A DNA stretch of 64,000 nt from Thamnaconus septentrionalis (GCA_009823395.1 CM020514.1:7152466-7216465); one strand, 5' to 3'. Numbered from the stretch's first letter, positions 13,236 to 28,200 are shown. Notes: generated from the letters alone by a model not told the origin. A program made the numbers and translations.

Positions 13236-16200
13236 AGAGCTGGGAGAGCGTCGGGTCAGCTGGCAGTTCCAGCCTCGGCTTTGGTCCCTTGGCAGAGGCC
13301 TTGAGGTAAAGTGGATGAACGGGGGAGATTAAGCCATCACCTCCAGAGCATCACTGCGCCCTCCATCTCCCTCATCACTGCCGACGGGTCCAAAATGAGC
13401 TCCCCATTAGCCCGACCGTCCCCCTAACTGCGAGGCCTCCCAGGGCCCTCCGCCGTCCGCCCGCCTTGATGGCCGAGCCGATGCGACGGGGAACCTCGGA
13501 GCCACTCGAGCCCGCCGGCTTGAAGACGTCCCTCGGCCGCTGCTCATCTTTATTTAAGCGCCGGTGGAGACGCTCATATCAAGCACTGAGAGCGCAGCTC
13601 TGCATCCGTCCTCAGAGTGATTGAATCAGGCTACGTGTTGGGGCATTTTTGTTGAAGGTTGTGTGCGGCGAGGTCGACGGCGGAGGACAACACACATGTG
13701 GCTCGGCTGCATTAAGCTTCATGTAGGAAACTCCTCTTTTCGGAACTTAATTTTTTTTTTTTTTATGTTATACAGGACTCCACCAGAGGACAATAAATTA
13801 AATTACACAATGTGATTACTTATCCAAGGAAAACTGATGCTTTGTCTGACTTTCCACAAGGAAAGGAAGGGGATTAAGGCTGCGTTCAGACTGCAGGCAA
13901 ATCAGATTCCTTCTCAAATCCGGTTTAAAGGGCTGACTGTCCACACTGCTTTTAGCAAGTGTTGTTGCTGTTGTGTGTTGTGCTGTTCAGACTGAGATGC
14001 ATCTTTCCAAATGCCATTTGAAACTACCTCCCGAAGGTGGTTTCAACACGTTTTGCAAAAATCGGATTTCATGTGATTTGTGACTGTTCAGACTACAAAA
14101 GAGCCATCCGGTTTCAATCTGGATGGGCTGAAAATCGGATTTTGGCAGTCTGAACGTGGCCTAAAGACAAGGCCATCTCATATCACAAAGGGCTGACTTC
14201 CACGCTGACAGGCTTGAAGCTCATGCAATTTTTTGACAACTCTCGTAAAATAAATTTGGCATAATTGGGACTATTTGAACATTTCTTCTCTGATCAGTGG
14301 TCCAAACATCTGTGTCGAGCGAAACCCCAATTCTAGTTTTGCAGAATATTTTCCCAATATGTTTCCTACTGAACTAGACGCGACTCTGAAAACCGACCGC
14401 GACAGTCGCGGAATCCCACCGTCGTTGTTTTCATCTGCCTGCTGGTTTTAAGCGCTGATGCTTTTTTCCATTTCATCTGTATTGACTCAGAACCCTGACG
14501 TTAACATGTCTGATCGTGAGAGAAAAAAAAAAAGGGCAAGAGTGATGATAGCATATCTACAGCGAACAGTGAAATACACAGTGCGCGGTGGATTATGAAG
14601 CAAAACATTTGCCTGGGAACTTTAGTGGAGCGGAAAATTAAAGTGAGATAACTTTGAACTGATGTTGCAAGCTCCGAGTATTGATTCCCCGTCTGCCTTA
14701 TTTATTTTTATTTTTTTTCAAACCAGTAATTCACATTTCCACCACACTACATATTGGCGAAATGGATATTACCGACCATCCCGAGCTGGGAGGGAGCTTC
14801 TCCCGGAGCGTCACGCCAGCCGCCTCCGCTTGTGCGGAGCGCCAGGTGGAGGAACGGACGCGGCAGCGGCCTGGCTGCCGCCGGCTGCCAGCTCCTGGGG
14901 ATAAGAGGACGCGAGACGGCCGGCGGGGCCGCGCCAAGGCCTGGAGAATGATGATGGATGATGATGACTGGCAATCAGCGGCTGTGAGCGGCACCCTTAG
15001 CACGCTTATTGGTTTGGCTAAAGGGAGAGGCAGCTGATTCCAGTCAGACGTCCCTAATGGGTTTATCTACAAATGGATTGGCTCAGCTGAAAAAGTGCCA
15101 AAGCGAGAATTTGGAGAGTGAGGTGTTCAGGCTCAGAGGACTCTTTTTTTTTCCTTTTTTTCGCAGAGGAATAAAAAAAAAACTAAAAAACAACTTTGGT
15201 TCACAGTGATGATTCCAAAAATAATTTGTGAGCGAAGCTGTCAAAGTCAAAACACCAGGGGAGATAACAGGCTGCAGATGTCTTTGAGTCATGGGATTGA
15301 CTGCGCGCTGAAAAGGCATAACATACCATGCTGTTTGTTGTATACCAAACAAAAAAATAATATTTACCAGCATCTAACTGTCAGAAACCAATTTTCCACA
15401 AATTTTTCTTTTTTGGAATTTTGATTAGAAGGAATCGATTTCCCTGAGGGAAAGAATCCCTGGTTATATTTGTGATTTGCTGCGGTCCTTCAGCTTCTTG
15501 TAATCTCGCTTTAGTTTGTTCAGGATTGAACAAGTTCGCTTCAACATATGGATACATTTAGCTCCGCCAGCTTGCCAGCTATTCCTCTATACACTTGATC
15601 ATGTCTGCAGGAGGCTGCACGTGCGCTCCACTGAGCAGCGTTCTGCAGCACACACACACAAGTACTAGGTACTTCCATTTGGGAAAATTTGGGGATTATT
15701 TCTTACAAAATCCCAGCTAAACGATGAAAGTGGGAAGGGAGCCTAATGAAGGTATGAGAAAACTATGGCCTGGGGGCCATTTGCTGCCCATTAAGCTTTT
15801 TAATCCAGCCAGCCAAACTTAGAAATTATATTCATAATAAGTAAGTCATAAAATAGCCGTATTTTATCCATGTTTTCAGATCAATACCGTGAAGCTTCAA
15901 AGACACAGATTTTGTTGTAACTTCTTGTTTGTTCATTTTCAATAGACATTAAAGCACCTGTTGTCTCCATATCCCATGATATATTTATTTCTCTTATGAG
16001 GTGGGTCACCAAAACATCACATTTTAGAACCCATTGTGGCCCTCCAGTCAAAAAGTTTGCCCAGCCCTGGGCTAATGTGACCTTACATGCCAGTGCGCCG
16101 CTGTGTACTGACCTGCTGTCGTGGGGAGGTGCGTGAACTGGCTCAGGCAGGTGAGCGTGAACCACGTGGAGGCCAGCGAGGCTCCCGCCAGCATCAGCAC

Positions 16201-19200
16201 CAGGATCAGCTTCAGCATCCCGCGAATGGAGTCGGCAAACCTTGGGAGTGAGGCCAGAGGGAGGACGTCAGCTCAGGGGAAAACCGCCGAAGGCAGAGCT
16301 ATAAAATCTATTTAGGCCGCCGATTCCGAAACACGGCCGGGTGAACGGCGGACGCGTTTGCCGAGGTGCGCGAAGACAGCTGCTTCGCAAACAAGAGGCA
16401 ACCCTCCACGCAAGCATCCGCGTCCCGGGAGACTCATGTCGCCGTCTATTACTGGAGACGCGCGTCGCCCGCCGAGCGAGCCAGGATCATTCCCATCATC
16501 CTCCTTGTTTTTCGGGGGGCGGGGAGGTTTTCCCCTCTGCGCACACACTCGTCATTACGCGAGCAGACCCTATTTTCCCAGGCTTTGATTCGATTTATCC
16601 CAACAGCTTAAAGATCTGGCGTGTGAAGGTTTTTAAGGAAGCCCTGCCTGACAGCGCGTTTCGTAGGCGGGCTTCCTGAAAGAATAGCGATGCAAAATGG
16701 CAGCTAACAAGACCCTTGTTGCTCTATGTATATTCTTATATATCGTTAGCCTACTAGCATAATTGCCTAAGTCATTTTTTGGCCAAATTGTGATACCTGC
16801 CTAACTTTACCAATGTGCTAGCTGAAAAATGTGTTTTTTCGTGTTTTCCGAAAACGTTCAAATATGACTTAGGCGGCTATGCTATTAGGCTAACGATATA
16901 CGAGAACCATTCTGAGGGTAGAAACACCAAATGACTTTCATTGTACTGCGAGTTTTCACTTTTATTAATGTATTTATGCGCAGTATGTTAAGCTTTTACC
17001 AGTACAAAAGTCATAAATGAAGCTAAATTTGACACCCTGGACCTCTAAACAGGCGGGTTGGAGACGGAGGAACGGGCCCGTTTTTTTCCCCCGAAGCCTC
17101 TCAAGCGACCGCGGCTTCTCTTTGTGAGCGCTCGCTGTTCATCGACTCCGCCGCCGCTCCTCTGGGTGTTGGCGTGTTTGCTCGGGAGAGATTAGATGAA
17201 GTTACAGAAGCCTGGAGCAAAGACAGACACTAATTACTTTTGTTTTCCGCTGTTCACAGACAAGACACTTAGGGGAAGGGGAGGCAAGAACGCGCCGCCG
17301 GGTTTTTGGACGATAACCTTAAAGCGAGACTAGAGCAGGAGGGTCGGATGTGTCGGATTAGGCCGGCTGGGTTACGCGAGCTACGATTGGCTGCATGGGT
17401 AAGACATTGGTTTAACTCTGAGAAAATAAAGCATTTCAGCAAATAAGCATGGCAAATGTAAAACTGTGAGCACAACATTGACATGAACAGCCATTTAACC
17501 TCACATCAAGTTGTTTTTACATCAGGATTTCTTTCAGATTCACAGCTGTTTTAAGTTATGTGAAAAACTTTGGGGAACTGAACCCCTTAGCTGCTGATTG
17601 GTCTGTTCCGACTCCCAACAGGCGGAAAACAGTTCAGGAGATTCTTAAGGGGGATTTGGAGAGAATTACCACCTAAAATCTCGCCCATACAGCTGCCCTG
17701 CTTGATTGATAAGTTGTCAATCACGGCGACATCAACGGCATAGTTCAAAAGGCTTAAGCTAACTCTCTCTCTTCTTTTCTTTTTTTTTTAGCCAAACGCC
17801 TGGACTAAAAACGAGCTGCCGCAAATCTCCTCCAAACGGGCGCTTGTCACCACGCGAACACGTGTCGCTCTTTTGCTCGGAGCCGGTCCGTCAAATCCGT
17901 CACACCCCTCTGCTGCTGCTGCTGCTGCTGCTGACTGGCTCACTTCCACTGAGCCTTCGACCAGCCCCGGGTGAGAGAAATGGAACCCTTCCCCTTGCAC
18001 CCCATCAAACGGTCAGTCCCCTTTGCCGTGAGGATCACAGGCCACTTCTCTGCTTCCACTCCAGTGTGGGGAAAAAAAAAAAAAAAAAACTACATAAGCA
18101 GCTTATTTCCTGCTCCAAATCTGATGGACCCCTGACTCCGCTTGATAAACAGCGCCGATTTGCACTGCGGCACGTGAGCAGGGTCTGAATTTCGGGCACT
18201 GCTCTTGTACAAACACCACGATGCCGTTCGATATATTTTTTTCTCTCTCTCCGATTTAACCTGGGAGGTTTTTGCAACGACACTTTTCAATAAAACCTTG
18301 AACCAACAGAGGGGAACCTGACGAGGCAACGGCAGAATAAAAAGGCCAATATTTTCACCCTGCCATTAAGATCGTCGCAGTCAGATGCCATTTTCCGCTC
18401 CGCCTGCAACGGGGTGGGAGGGATGAAATATCGCCGTCCATATGATAGCGTCACATGGGAGCCGTCCGTTGTCGTTTATGATCCAAGAGCCGGCAGCCCA
18501 GGAGGAGCTACAGGTGGACGGCACAAAAGGCCGATTAGTATTCCGCCACAGATTGTTCCCGTTTTGCGAAGATAACAAATTTAGACGGCAGATGGCTGAC
18601 GGACAGTTGCGTCCTCGCCATCTCGATTGTTAGTATCGTCTGGCTCCAAACCTTTGTGATGAGAGGCAGAATTAGCTGCTTCCCCAACCACCACCACCAA
18701 CAGCTTCGCCTTTTAACCTCGGAAAATAACGAGGAACAATTGTTGGTCATTCTTTTCACCATCCTGAAAAAAAAAAGGCGGTGAGGAAAACAAAACAGAA
18801 GGCGGAAGCTGACGTCCAGACTGTCTCCACACAATTGGATGATTGTCAGACGATTCCCCGTGATGGGCGCCGCCGCGCCTTGGAGCGTCAGCGGCTAATT
18901 GAACGGGCCGCGCTAACCCCCGTGAATTCAAATGTCAACTCGGCGAGATAGCAGACGGGGTTGGGGGGGAGGCTGGAATATTTTTAGGCAGGCGGTTTAA
19001 AGGCCAAACGCTGATCCCGTGAGAGAGTCGGCTGTGCCCATAAAATACAAGCTGTAAAATGCAACGCCGCGTCACCTTCAGCATTTAAAATAAAAAAAAG
19101 CATTTAGCAGGTGCCATTTTCTGCTCCGCGCAGCAAACCTGTGCTCGTTATTGATATTGTGCCCACCGAGGGAAAAAGAGACATGAACATCCTGAGGGGG

Positions 19201-22200
19201 GTGGGGGCAAGACAAGAGGCAGAAATGTCTGTCCGCTTTAATCATCAGCACAGCAGCGTGTCTGGCGACGTGACGTCGAGAGTTCAAGGGTAGCGATTTT
19301 TAAACTTCTATCCCGCCTGATGCGCGCACTTTTAACAATTAGCTTGTCAATTTCGCCACAGGACGTCAATAGCTGGAGGCGGGGGCGGGGGGGAACAGGA
19401 AAACTGTCAACAGGCTGACTGATGATAATGAATCACTCTACTGTTGCCTACTACTGTTGTGTGCGGCGTTAGCGGGGAAGCGCTTCTGTCAAATCCGTGT
19501 AACTCTGCTTAAAGGGGCTGCATGTGATTTTCGTCATTGTCTCGACTCCCTGCCCTCCTCCCGCCTGTCGGAGCAGCTGCCCGAGATGCAACAGGCTCTA
19601 CGGTGGGCAAACACGCGGCAATGTCAGTAAACACAGGCAAATAGCATGAAATAAATGAATGCTAACGTTAGCTAAAATTATGCTGGGTATCGTCATAAAA
19701 CCGGGGCGTCGCCTTCTGTTTCCAGAGCTGTTACAAAGTTGTGTTTCCAAAGGCGACAACATCCTGCATCCGACACAGCGCAGTGCTAACATACATAAAT
19801 GTTTTGGTTCTATTTTAATTGACTTTGGATGAATAAACCTCAACAAACACTAGGCAGGCAGGGAGGCGGGTCCGTCACTGATGGTGAAAAAAAAAAAAAG
19901 AAAAAGATAGTGGCCCCCTTGGAAACTCGACACTGTAATAGAGTCCTGGTAACAGAAGGCATCCCCTCCATACTCAGGTTGATTTGATGATATCCAGCAT
20001 AATAATGCTAGGAGGGCGAGCGTGAAGCCTCTTACTTTTGGGTTTACATGCTGTTCTCAGCTGTGCTCTCTGGCACAAAAAAACAAAAACAAAAAAAAGA
20101 AACGTACTAGTTAGCTAGCTAGTTTCCATCTCGAACCAGAACTGCACTGATACAAAAACGGTCCTAATTTAAAGGCCCCCTAAATATTAAAAATATGTAC
20201 CTGTTGCTTCATTGTAATGTAGGCTGCATCTCGGGCAACAACTGACAACTATTTTCAGTTGATTACACTATCCATTAGTCAAAACCACTGATTACTCAGT
20301 AACTCTTGTGACGGCCACCCATAGCCGAGCCTGCTTTGTGTTTTCCCCTGTGTGTGTGTGTGTGTGTCCCAGCAGGTATCGCAGTGGGCGGGGTTTACTG
20401 TGATTGGGGAGCACCTGGCCAGTCTCCCCAAGACCTATAAAGCCGGCAGTCAGCACCCAGCCGCTCTCTCTCCAGCATCCGACAGATCTGCTCCTCCATA
20501 CATTTTCGTTAATCTTTTATTTTGAGGCTTAGGCCTATCTAATTGCATTTCACACTCTTCAACACTTGCATGCATCACACTAACATTTGCAAACAACAGC
20601 AGACACACTGACAAAGCCATAATACACATCCCCTTTAGTTTTTGTGATTTATTTGAATAAATCAATATTCTTTTGCATTGACCCACCGCGTGTTCCTTTT
20701 TGTCATGGCTTTTTGAGAGCCGAGTCGTGACACTCTTGTTTAGCTCTTTCAGGCCCGTCTGCAGGAAAAAACATGACGCCACTTCGAAAGCTCCCCATGC
20801 ATCGCCGAGGCGCTCCCACGCAATACCAATGCAGCAGCGGGCCCCATTATTTGCTGCGTCGATGTACCGACATTCTTCAGATGTTCGGCTGTGTACTCGC
20901 GATACGTCTGCCGCCATAGCAACAGGTTTGCATGGCACAGAAAAAAAAAGCTAATTTTGCTCCTGTGAGTCCCCGAAGGTTTCTCACTCTTAGACTCCCT
21001 CGGCGAACGTGACGAGATCACTCTCTTGGCGATGTCATTGTCTCTATCATTGTTGCTATTTGACAAGTGTGCGACGACTATATATGGAAATGAAATTTGT
21101 CCCATTGAAAAATTAATGAGAAAGAATTGAAATAACATTTAGGGAAAACACAGAATCATGTGCACATCGTTTATGCATGTAGCATGTTTCCGGAATTGAC
21201 AAATTGCGCTTTCTAAGCTCGCATCAACACGTGAAAAAAACGAACAAATGCGAAACAATGCGACGTGTGAGCAACTCGGCCGTTGCTCCTCAACGACAGA
21301 AGGGGAAGCTCGTCGCTTCGGCGTAACCAACGGTGCTGTTTACGCGCGCTTTCATCCCGTGTCGCCAAAAGCAGCTCCATTGATTAACACGGCGAGTTAT
21401 GGGCTCATTCCCCTGATTACGACTTTTAAGAGCAGGGCGGGGCCGAACGTGGATGTGCTGATCGGGGGTGGGGTGGGGGGGCTGCCATAAAAATATATCC
21501 GTCAGGCCGGGAACGACTTGTGCAGACTCCACACTTTGTCTTCGCGGCGTGGCTCCCCCATCCATCAGCGAGGTTAAAGTGGCTGTTGCATTAGCATCTA
21601 TCGCCCTCGCTCTATCAAAGAGTCACCGGCCAAGGATTGTATATTAAGAGAGGGTGAGTAAGCGGGGGGGGGACAACAACTTGCGGGTCTCTAATCCTGT
21701 TGGAAAGGCAGCAAATGCGCAGTCAAACCCATCACAACATGTTCTTCTGCAAGGGCAAATATTTGGTTTTCAGCCATGTCAGTTTGTGACCTGCATACTC
21801 AGTTGAGTGGCACTTGTAATATGTGGGCTTTACTGCTATGGCAGGTCAAAAATGACCCGAGTGTCACTATTTAGTAGGGAAAAAATGATAAATACCAGCA
21901 CGGGCACCTCAGCGTCACGTCAGTGCTTCATTTAAAATGGCACTTTTTTATTGAAACACTGAAGCCTCCTTATTGCCACTGTGACGATGGCCTGGCCCAC
22001 ACAAACGCTGCGTCTTCGATGTAGTCTGGCCCTTTTTTGTCAAACAGAAGCTAGGGTGAAAAACTGGTGTTTTTTGTATTTGTCTTTTTTCAAACCTGCG
22101 GTTAGCCGGTCTCTTCTGGTTGTGACACTTTTTTTTTTTTTTTTTAAGTTTGCGCCACGGCAACAGCAGATAAATGCCAGAACACCAGCCAAATGTTGTT

Positions 22201-25200
22201 GTTGCTGTTGCTGTGGTTTAACCTTTCCAACGAGACTTTTTAACACCAGACAAAAAAAAAAAAAAAAAAATCATCATGTACTACTCCCCCACTGTATGTG
22301 GGATGTAATTTTCGTGCTTTTTACCAACTTGGCATGTAGAAGGCATTAAAAGAAAAAACTATGTGTGACCAAAGCCTGTGGGGTGAGGGCTTCGGCGGTA
22401 ACTCACCTGGCCAGCGCCACTCCAAATATGCAGCCGCCGATGGTCGACCAGAAGCCAATCCAGCCCGCGCCGACCTGTGCATTTGGGGGGCAATGGAGGG
22501 GAAGGTGAAAAAGAAGAGCAGGGAAGGACAGAGGAGGGGAGAGAGGAGAGGAGGTTACTGGTGTTTAAAATGCAGTCCGTGACTGTGAGGACAGAGTCGG
22601 ACAAAGAGCAGCCGCTAAGTGTCTGAGGTCCGCCGAGGCCTGTCAATCACCGGCTCCGCTAAATTGCTGTAGGAGACGCTGCGTGTGTGTGTGTGTGTGT
22701 GTACATGCGTGAAAGTGTTTTTTCCTGCCTTATTTACGACGAAGATGCATACGCAAAGCCTTTTCAGTCAGGAGGAAGGACGCCACGGCCGCGGCCGCGG
22801 GCAGCGGGATCGATACGGAGCAAAGTGCTACTCGCTCAACCGCGGCCGCTCAACCTCGCGCAGCCAATAGGAAGGCAGACGAAGGTGTTTGGTTGCCGTC
22901 AATCTCCACCGCACACGTCGACAACATAAATTTGTGTCGACGCGTCGGGTTATTGTTTTTGTAAATTACAGAATGTTAAAATCACACTCCTGCCGCTACA
23001 GTGCAGTACTGAGCGCTGAGGGTGGCAGTGTTGCATCCTGCGAAAAAACAAAGAAGAACGGCTTCTTCTCTGAAAACGCTCGAAAAAAGTTCAAACTTCG
23101 ACTCATCGAAAAAAAATAATCGATAGACTAGTTAACAACAGAAATAATCGTTGTAGTTGCAGACCTCCTCTGAAACAGGATACTATTGTCTTTCCCCCTT
23201 CATCACACTCTGCAGCGAACGGTCATAAGAGTCCACAACCGAGAAAAGTGGACTATTGGAATTATTAAACGGTAAAAGTCGCATCTAGGAGGCAACAAAC
23301 GCGTCGGAGAGTCATTATACGCGATCGAAACTCAGCGACCCTGCTGCTTGGGACGAGGACGACATTGAAAGTTCACGAGAAAAAGACGTTTGGAAGTTTT
23401 TTTTTTGCGTTGCAGTAACGAACAGTGTCCGAAAAAGAAAACCCAGAGTCTCTTTGTGCATTCATATTATTTAAACAGTTTGCATTACGTTCCATGAGAA
23501 TGAAAATGTAAATGCGATGCCGCCCTTTCGGACAATGATAAGCATTATTAAAAAAATAAATAAAAGAAAAAAGTGCAAAGTGTAGCCACCTTGTTTCTAT
23601 CCCCTTCCAAAGATGTGGACGGTCAAAAAAAAACAACAACCACCAATTCCAGGAGGACAGTATTTGAAATGAGCAGTTTGCTGGAGAGCAAAAGTGGTAG
23701 TTGGTAACCATGCAAGGCTACTCTACTGTCGTCTCTGGTGTAAAATATTTTTTTTTCACAGCATACAATACAATCAAAAGGCTTTGGCCAGATAATCAAT
23801 AAGAACAATCGCAATTTTAAACAAAAACCAAGAAAAACACAGTAAAAACAAATGAGTATCCTCTGCTCCACATTTATATCATAACCCACTAGGGAGAGGG
23901 CATTCCAAAAAAAAAAAAAGAAAGAAAAAGAAAAATTGGTTGCATTAAAGCAAAAGGAAATGGCAAGACTAAAAATGCTGCGCTGAAGAAAAGCGCCAGA
24001 TGCTTTCAGCTCCGGCCAGGCAGCCAGCTGCTGCGTCTGCAGGGCTGAAGGCATTTAGTGGCTGTTAAATGCTCACTTAAACTGGATAAAATTGAACTTC
24101 TCCACTTGAGGCCCGGGCTCATTTACACATTTTAACGGAAGGAGTCAAATCCACCGGGTTAAAACCGTGCCCCGCACGGGCGCCGCCGAGGTGGCCTTTG
24201 TGTGTGCGTGTGTGTGTGTGTGCGTGCGACGTCTTCCTCTTCATAGAACCAGAGTCAATTTCAGGTTCGCTGAACTCTTGAAACCCCCCCCGCCCTCCCG
24301 CCCGGCGTGGCAGCTGGAAGCGGAAGACCCAGCTCGGGGGCGGAGCGCTTTTTTCGATTTCCGCAGGGTTGGTTAGGTTCATTTGCCCCTCCCCCCCCCG
24401 ACCCCTCCTCCCTCCTCCCACCACCCTGCACCCGGCCGCTGTCGGTGGAATCGTTTTAACAACTCTGGCGAGCTTCAGACGGGACCTCTGCCACGAATTA
24501 GTGCCAGTTCACGTTCAGGTTGGCCGCGCCAGGCGGCAGCTGACCCACATGTTCGCCTCAGCACGCACGGCTAGCCGTGGATAAAAAGTTGACGAAGGAG
24601 AGAAACGAGGTCACAGACGTATGTGACGGAAGGGTGGCCGGGGGCCGGACGGAGGCGGGCTTCTTCGTAAAGACACTGACGGGGCCATCGATGGCGATAA
24701 AAACAGGAGCGTGCGGCGTCCAAAAAAAAAAAGAAACTTGGTGCCGCGAGAGCGAGCTTAGAAAGCGCCTAAGTAGGACAAAGACGGTGGGAGGAAAAGT
24801 AGGGGGCGGGAACGCGCTTCACATTTTAGCGTTTGTGTAAAATGCTAATTTCGTCTCCCCGAGCCGCGTCTTCCTGCTTCCCGCGTCGGGGATCTGACGG
24901 AGGCAACAAAGCTCGCGAGCTCGAGCCCACCGCGGCTTCTCAGGCGAGTTTACGAAAAGGGAGGAGACTTTAAGCGTTTGTGTCTTTTTCTTTTTCTTCT
25001 CCTTTAATCTTACTTCTAACCTAACTTGGAGTACAAAGACCCTGTCGGCGGGAGAAACAAGGAGGCGCTTCAGAAGCGGGAGCTCCTCGCCCTCGCAGCG
25101 TGTTTGGATGCTCGGCGCAAAGTTTTAGCACCCGCGGGAGGAGAAGGAGGGGGCGGGGGGGCGGGTGGGTGCTAAACCTGTAATGTAGCTCAGCTCGTTG

Positions 25201-28200
25201 CAGCACACTTTCCTTCTCGACTCAGACGCGTGAACCAGGACGGATAAAAGCGGCGCGGGGCGAGGGGGGGGGGAAACTTTCGAGAACAAACGGAAACCCA
25301 AGAACAATTCGGTGAGCGAAAACTGCCGCCGCTGCCGCCTCCTCCGTGTGATCTCGTCTCAAGCAGCGCCCATCTGATGGCAACCTTGAAGAGACGCCCT
25401 CCACCCCCCACCCCCACCCCACGCTGCCACCACCACCACGACTACACACACCGGGGGGATGATGTCACGCTGAGACCTTTGCGAACGCTCTCAGTCCCAC
25501 TCAGCTCGTCCTCGTCCCCTTGGTCGGCGCGCCTCCGACTGCAGTCGGCGGTAAATTGCAATTGATTTACCTCCACCCATCCCCCACCTCCCCCCACACA
25601 CACACACACACACACACACGCACATCCTTCACAAAAAGACAGGACGAGGAGCTCAGAAGAGGTTCGATGAGTGTGACACACACAGAAAAGACGGCGGATT
25701 GTTTTTTCGGCTCCTTGATTTCCCCGTCAAACGCCCGCCCGCCCGCTCGCTCGCACTCTGTGGGCGCTCAAATTTTGAAGTGGGTTTGCAGGAATTTAAT
25801 AAAGGCCCCGGCAGAAAGAAAAGGTTCAGCTGCCTCGGAGAGTGGCGTTGAACGCTGAACGCCCCACGCCGTCGAGCAGCAGCCTCGAGGTTAATTATCG
25901 CGCAGGCACGAAGCGGTTGCAGAGTTTTTCGGGGTCCATTTTGGCCGCCGCGAACAGCGGAGGTTGGATGTTGAACAGCGTGAGAGGCGACTTGATGGCT
26001 ACTTCAGGGTTTAAAAAAAACAGTGGGGATTCACGGCAGGAAGACGTTGCACTTGCGCTACAGAGAAAGGCAAAGAGACGTCGGCCAATCCCCCCCGAGT
26101 GGGTCATCGATGCTGAGGAATGTGCCGCATGTACTGAGGAAGGACACTGCAGACTGCAGGGCCACACTGCCACCAGTATCGGGCGACGTTTGAAAAGCGA
26201 GCTTGCACTAAACCCGCATGTAATTCTAAGTTGACGGTCGTTCGTATGAGTTACAGGTTGTTTTTCTTCTTTCATCTATTATACACATCCTCCTGCTAAT
26301 AGTTTTGCAGCTTCTCATAATAGACAAAGTCTCTGTGTTGCGGGTTTGTGCATGTGCGTGTGTGTGTGTGTGTGACGCATCCGGCCTACCTGGCTGACTT
26401 TGGCCGGCGTGAGGATCATGTCGAGGACCCCCGTCCAGCCTGCGATCACTCCTGTTGGGACTGCGTAGGCCATCGCGATCATCAGGAACCTCACATTACT
26501 GCGTGAAAAAAGAAAAAGCCAAATGTTTAAAATAAATAATTCAAATGAGCGCCGAATAATCCATATTCAGTTCACGACTTCCTTTCCTCTCCCTAAACTG
26601 GAGTTTTTTGGGGGCTAATTGGATCTAATGCGCCATTAGTCCTTTTTTACTCATGGACTCAACAGGACAGCTGGACACACAACCCTTTTTAATATTTTGT
26701 AGAGGCAAATGATGACGTATGTAACCGACAGTGCTTTCATTTGTCCACATTACGTTGAGAGGTTTTTCAAAGTTTAGGTGTTTCCATTACCTGTTTTTTA
26801 TCAAGAACATCCCTGCAAATGTAGAGCAGAACTGACACAAATTTCAGATTTTACTGTCATTTCTACGTCGAGCTGGACACGTGTGCTACACTCCATGTCT
26901 ACAATTGCCTGCTCTTGACTGTCGAGGCTTTTATTTTTTATAGCAGGCCTCGGCCACAAAGATTAAAAAGACCTCTTAAGAGTTTCAAAGCACACCAATC
27001 GCTTAACGCAGCAGTTTGCTTCAATCAATATTGAAAGTACAGAAGGATGTGATATCATCAATGTACATTTATGATATCACATCTTTTCACAGAGAGAGTA
27101 AATGGAAGACATTCAGCCAATTGAGTCTACAATGTGTGGGGGGAAAAAAAAACAACACGTGTCGGAATCTACAGAATCTAGTCCCATTTCTGTCTGGATG
27201 ATGTACTTAGACATTAAATGTAATGTAATGATCAGTTGTTTACTTGGCAGTGAATCGCCTGTTTAAATAAAAAAAATTTAAAAAATGACAGCGCTGCTAA
27301 ATGGAGCAGTTGTCACTGTTTGCGGCACGTCGTGGGAGAGGGAGGGAGGAGATTTAATGCTTGCTGGCTGAAGTAAAAAAAACAAACAAATGTTGTGTAA
27401 ATGAGACTGCCGTTTAATTCGTCCGGCGGACAAAATTGGATCGCATCTGCAGCTCGCAATCGCTTTTCAGGCGCCGCGGTGTCACGCCGGAGGACGCCAG
27501 CGGCGGCGTTCCGGCTTGACAAACGACCGGGCTGATTGTCGACTCCGTCAACTGACCGCTCCGCTCGCCGCCGTGCCGTTGATGAATGACGGCGCTCGGT
27601 CCGAGCGAAGCACGAGGGCCGCGGAATTAAGATCATCGTTAGCGGCTTCAAAAACTGAACTAGATTTATCGTGTCTTTCGGGCATAATTCAAGTCTGCTG
27701 ATATGTCGCAGGTTCACGATACTCTGCAAATGACAATAGAAATGTGTCTAGTTGTGCATGCGCGACACGTACAAACGCGCTTGTGCACACACGGCGAGCG
27801 CCTGTTCAAAATACAGCAGGCCGCAACCCTCCAATCACATGCAAAACCAATCGCAATCACGCCCAACGCCGACGCTTAATTGCCTCCGCCCGGCGAGGTG
27901 GCGTGCTGATGAGGAGCGGCGCCAACTCCTCAACCCACAACAGTGTGACTGGAATCACAAGCCGCCTGACAGACAACGACGAGAGCAGCGGGGCAGACCA
28001 TGGAGACACCGTCTGTTTATTTTTTCCCCCTTTTTTTTCCTTTGTTTTTCGGACGCCGTTTAACCCCCGCAATGTATTCTGCCTCCGCCTTGTGCATCGT
28101 AAAACTCTTGGGAAACAGTTCCGGGGCCTGTTTTGTTTATCTCTGCTGTGATTATATTAAAAAAAAAAAGTGAATTCAAATGTACACAGGGAAATAAGTA

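Larger units (their letters stand above)
12711..16112 (-). other. slc49a4: slc49a4 intron 7
   Basis: 3.4 kb. It contains the (TG)n tract 13197-13234, the Harbinger-like MITE 13878-14161 and a probable hAT-like relic 15750-16070. No exon is recognised. Confidence 0.6.
16241..22406 (-). other. slc49a4: slc49a4 intron 6
   Basis: 6.2 kb. It holds a large inverted repeat (16739-16901), a (CTG)8 tract (17910-17933) and the solo LTR 20307-20732. Poly(A/T) runs occur at 18069-18089 and 22250-22270. No exon is recognised. Confidence 0.6.

Noticed and set aside
20450..20938. 162-codon minus-strand frame
   Set aside because: It overlaps the solo LTR and has no protein resemblance.
25842..26234. 130-codon plus-strand frame (Lys/Arg-rich)
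   Set aside because: Antisense to slc49a4 intron 5, no family resemblance and no expression signals.
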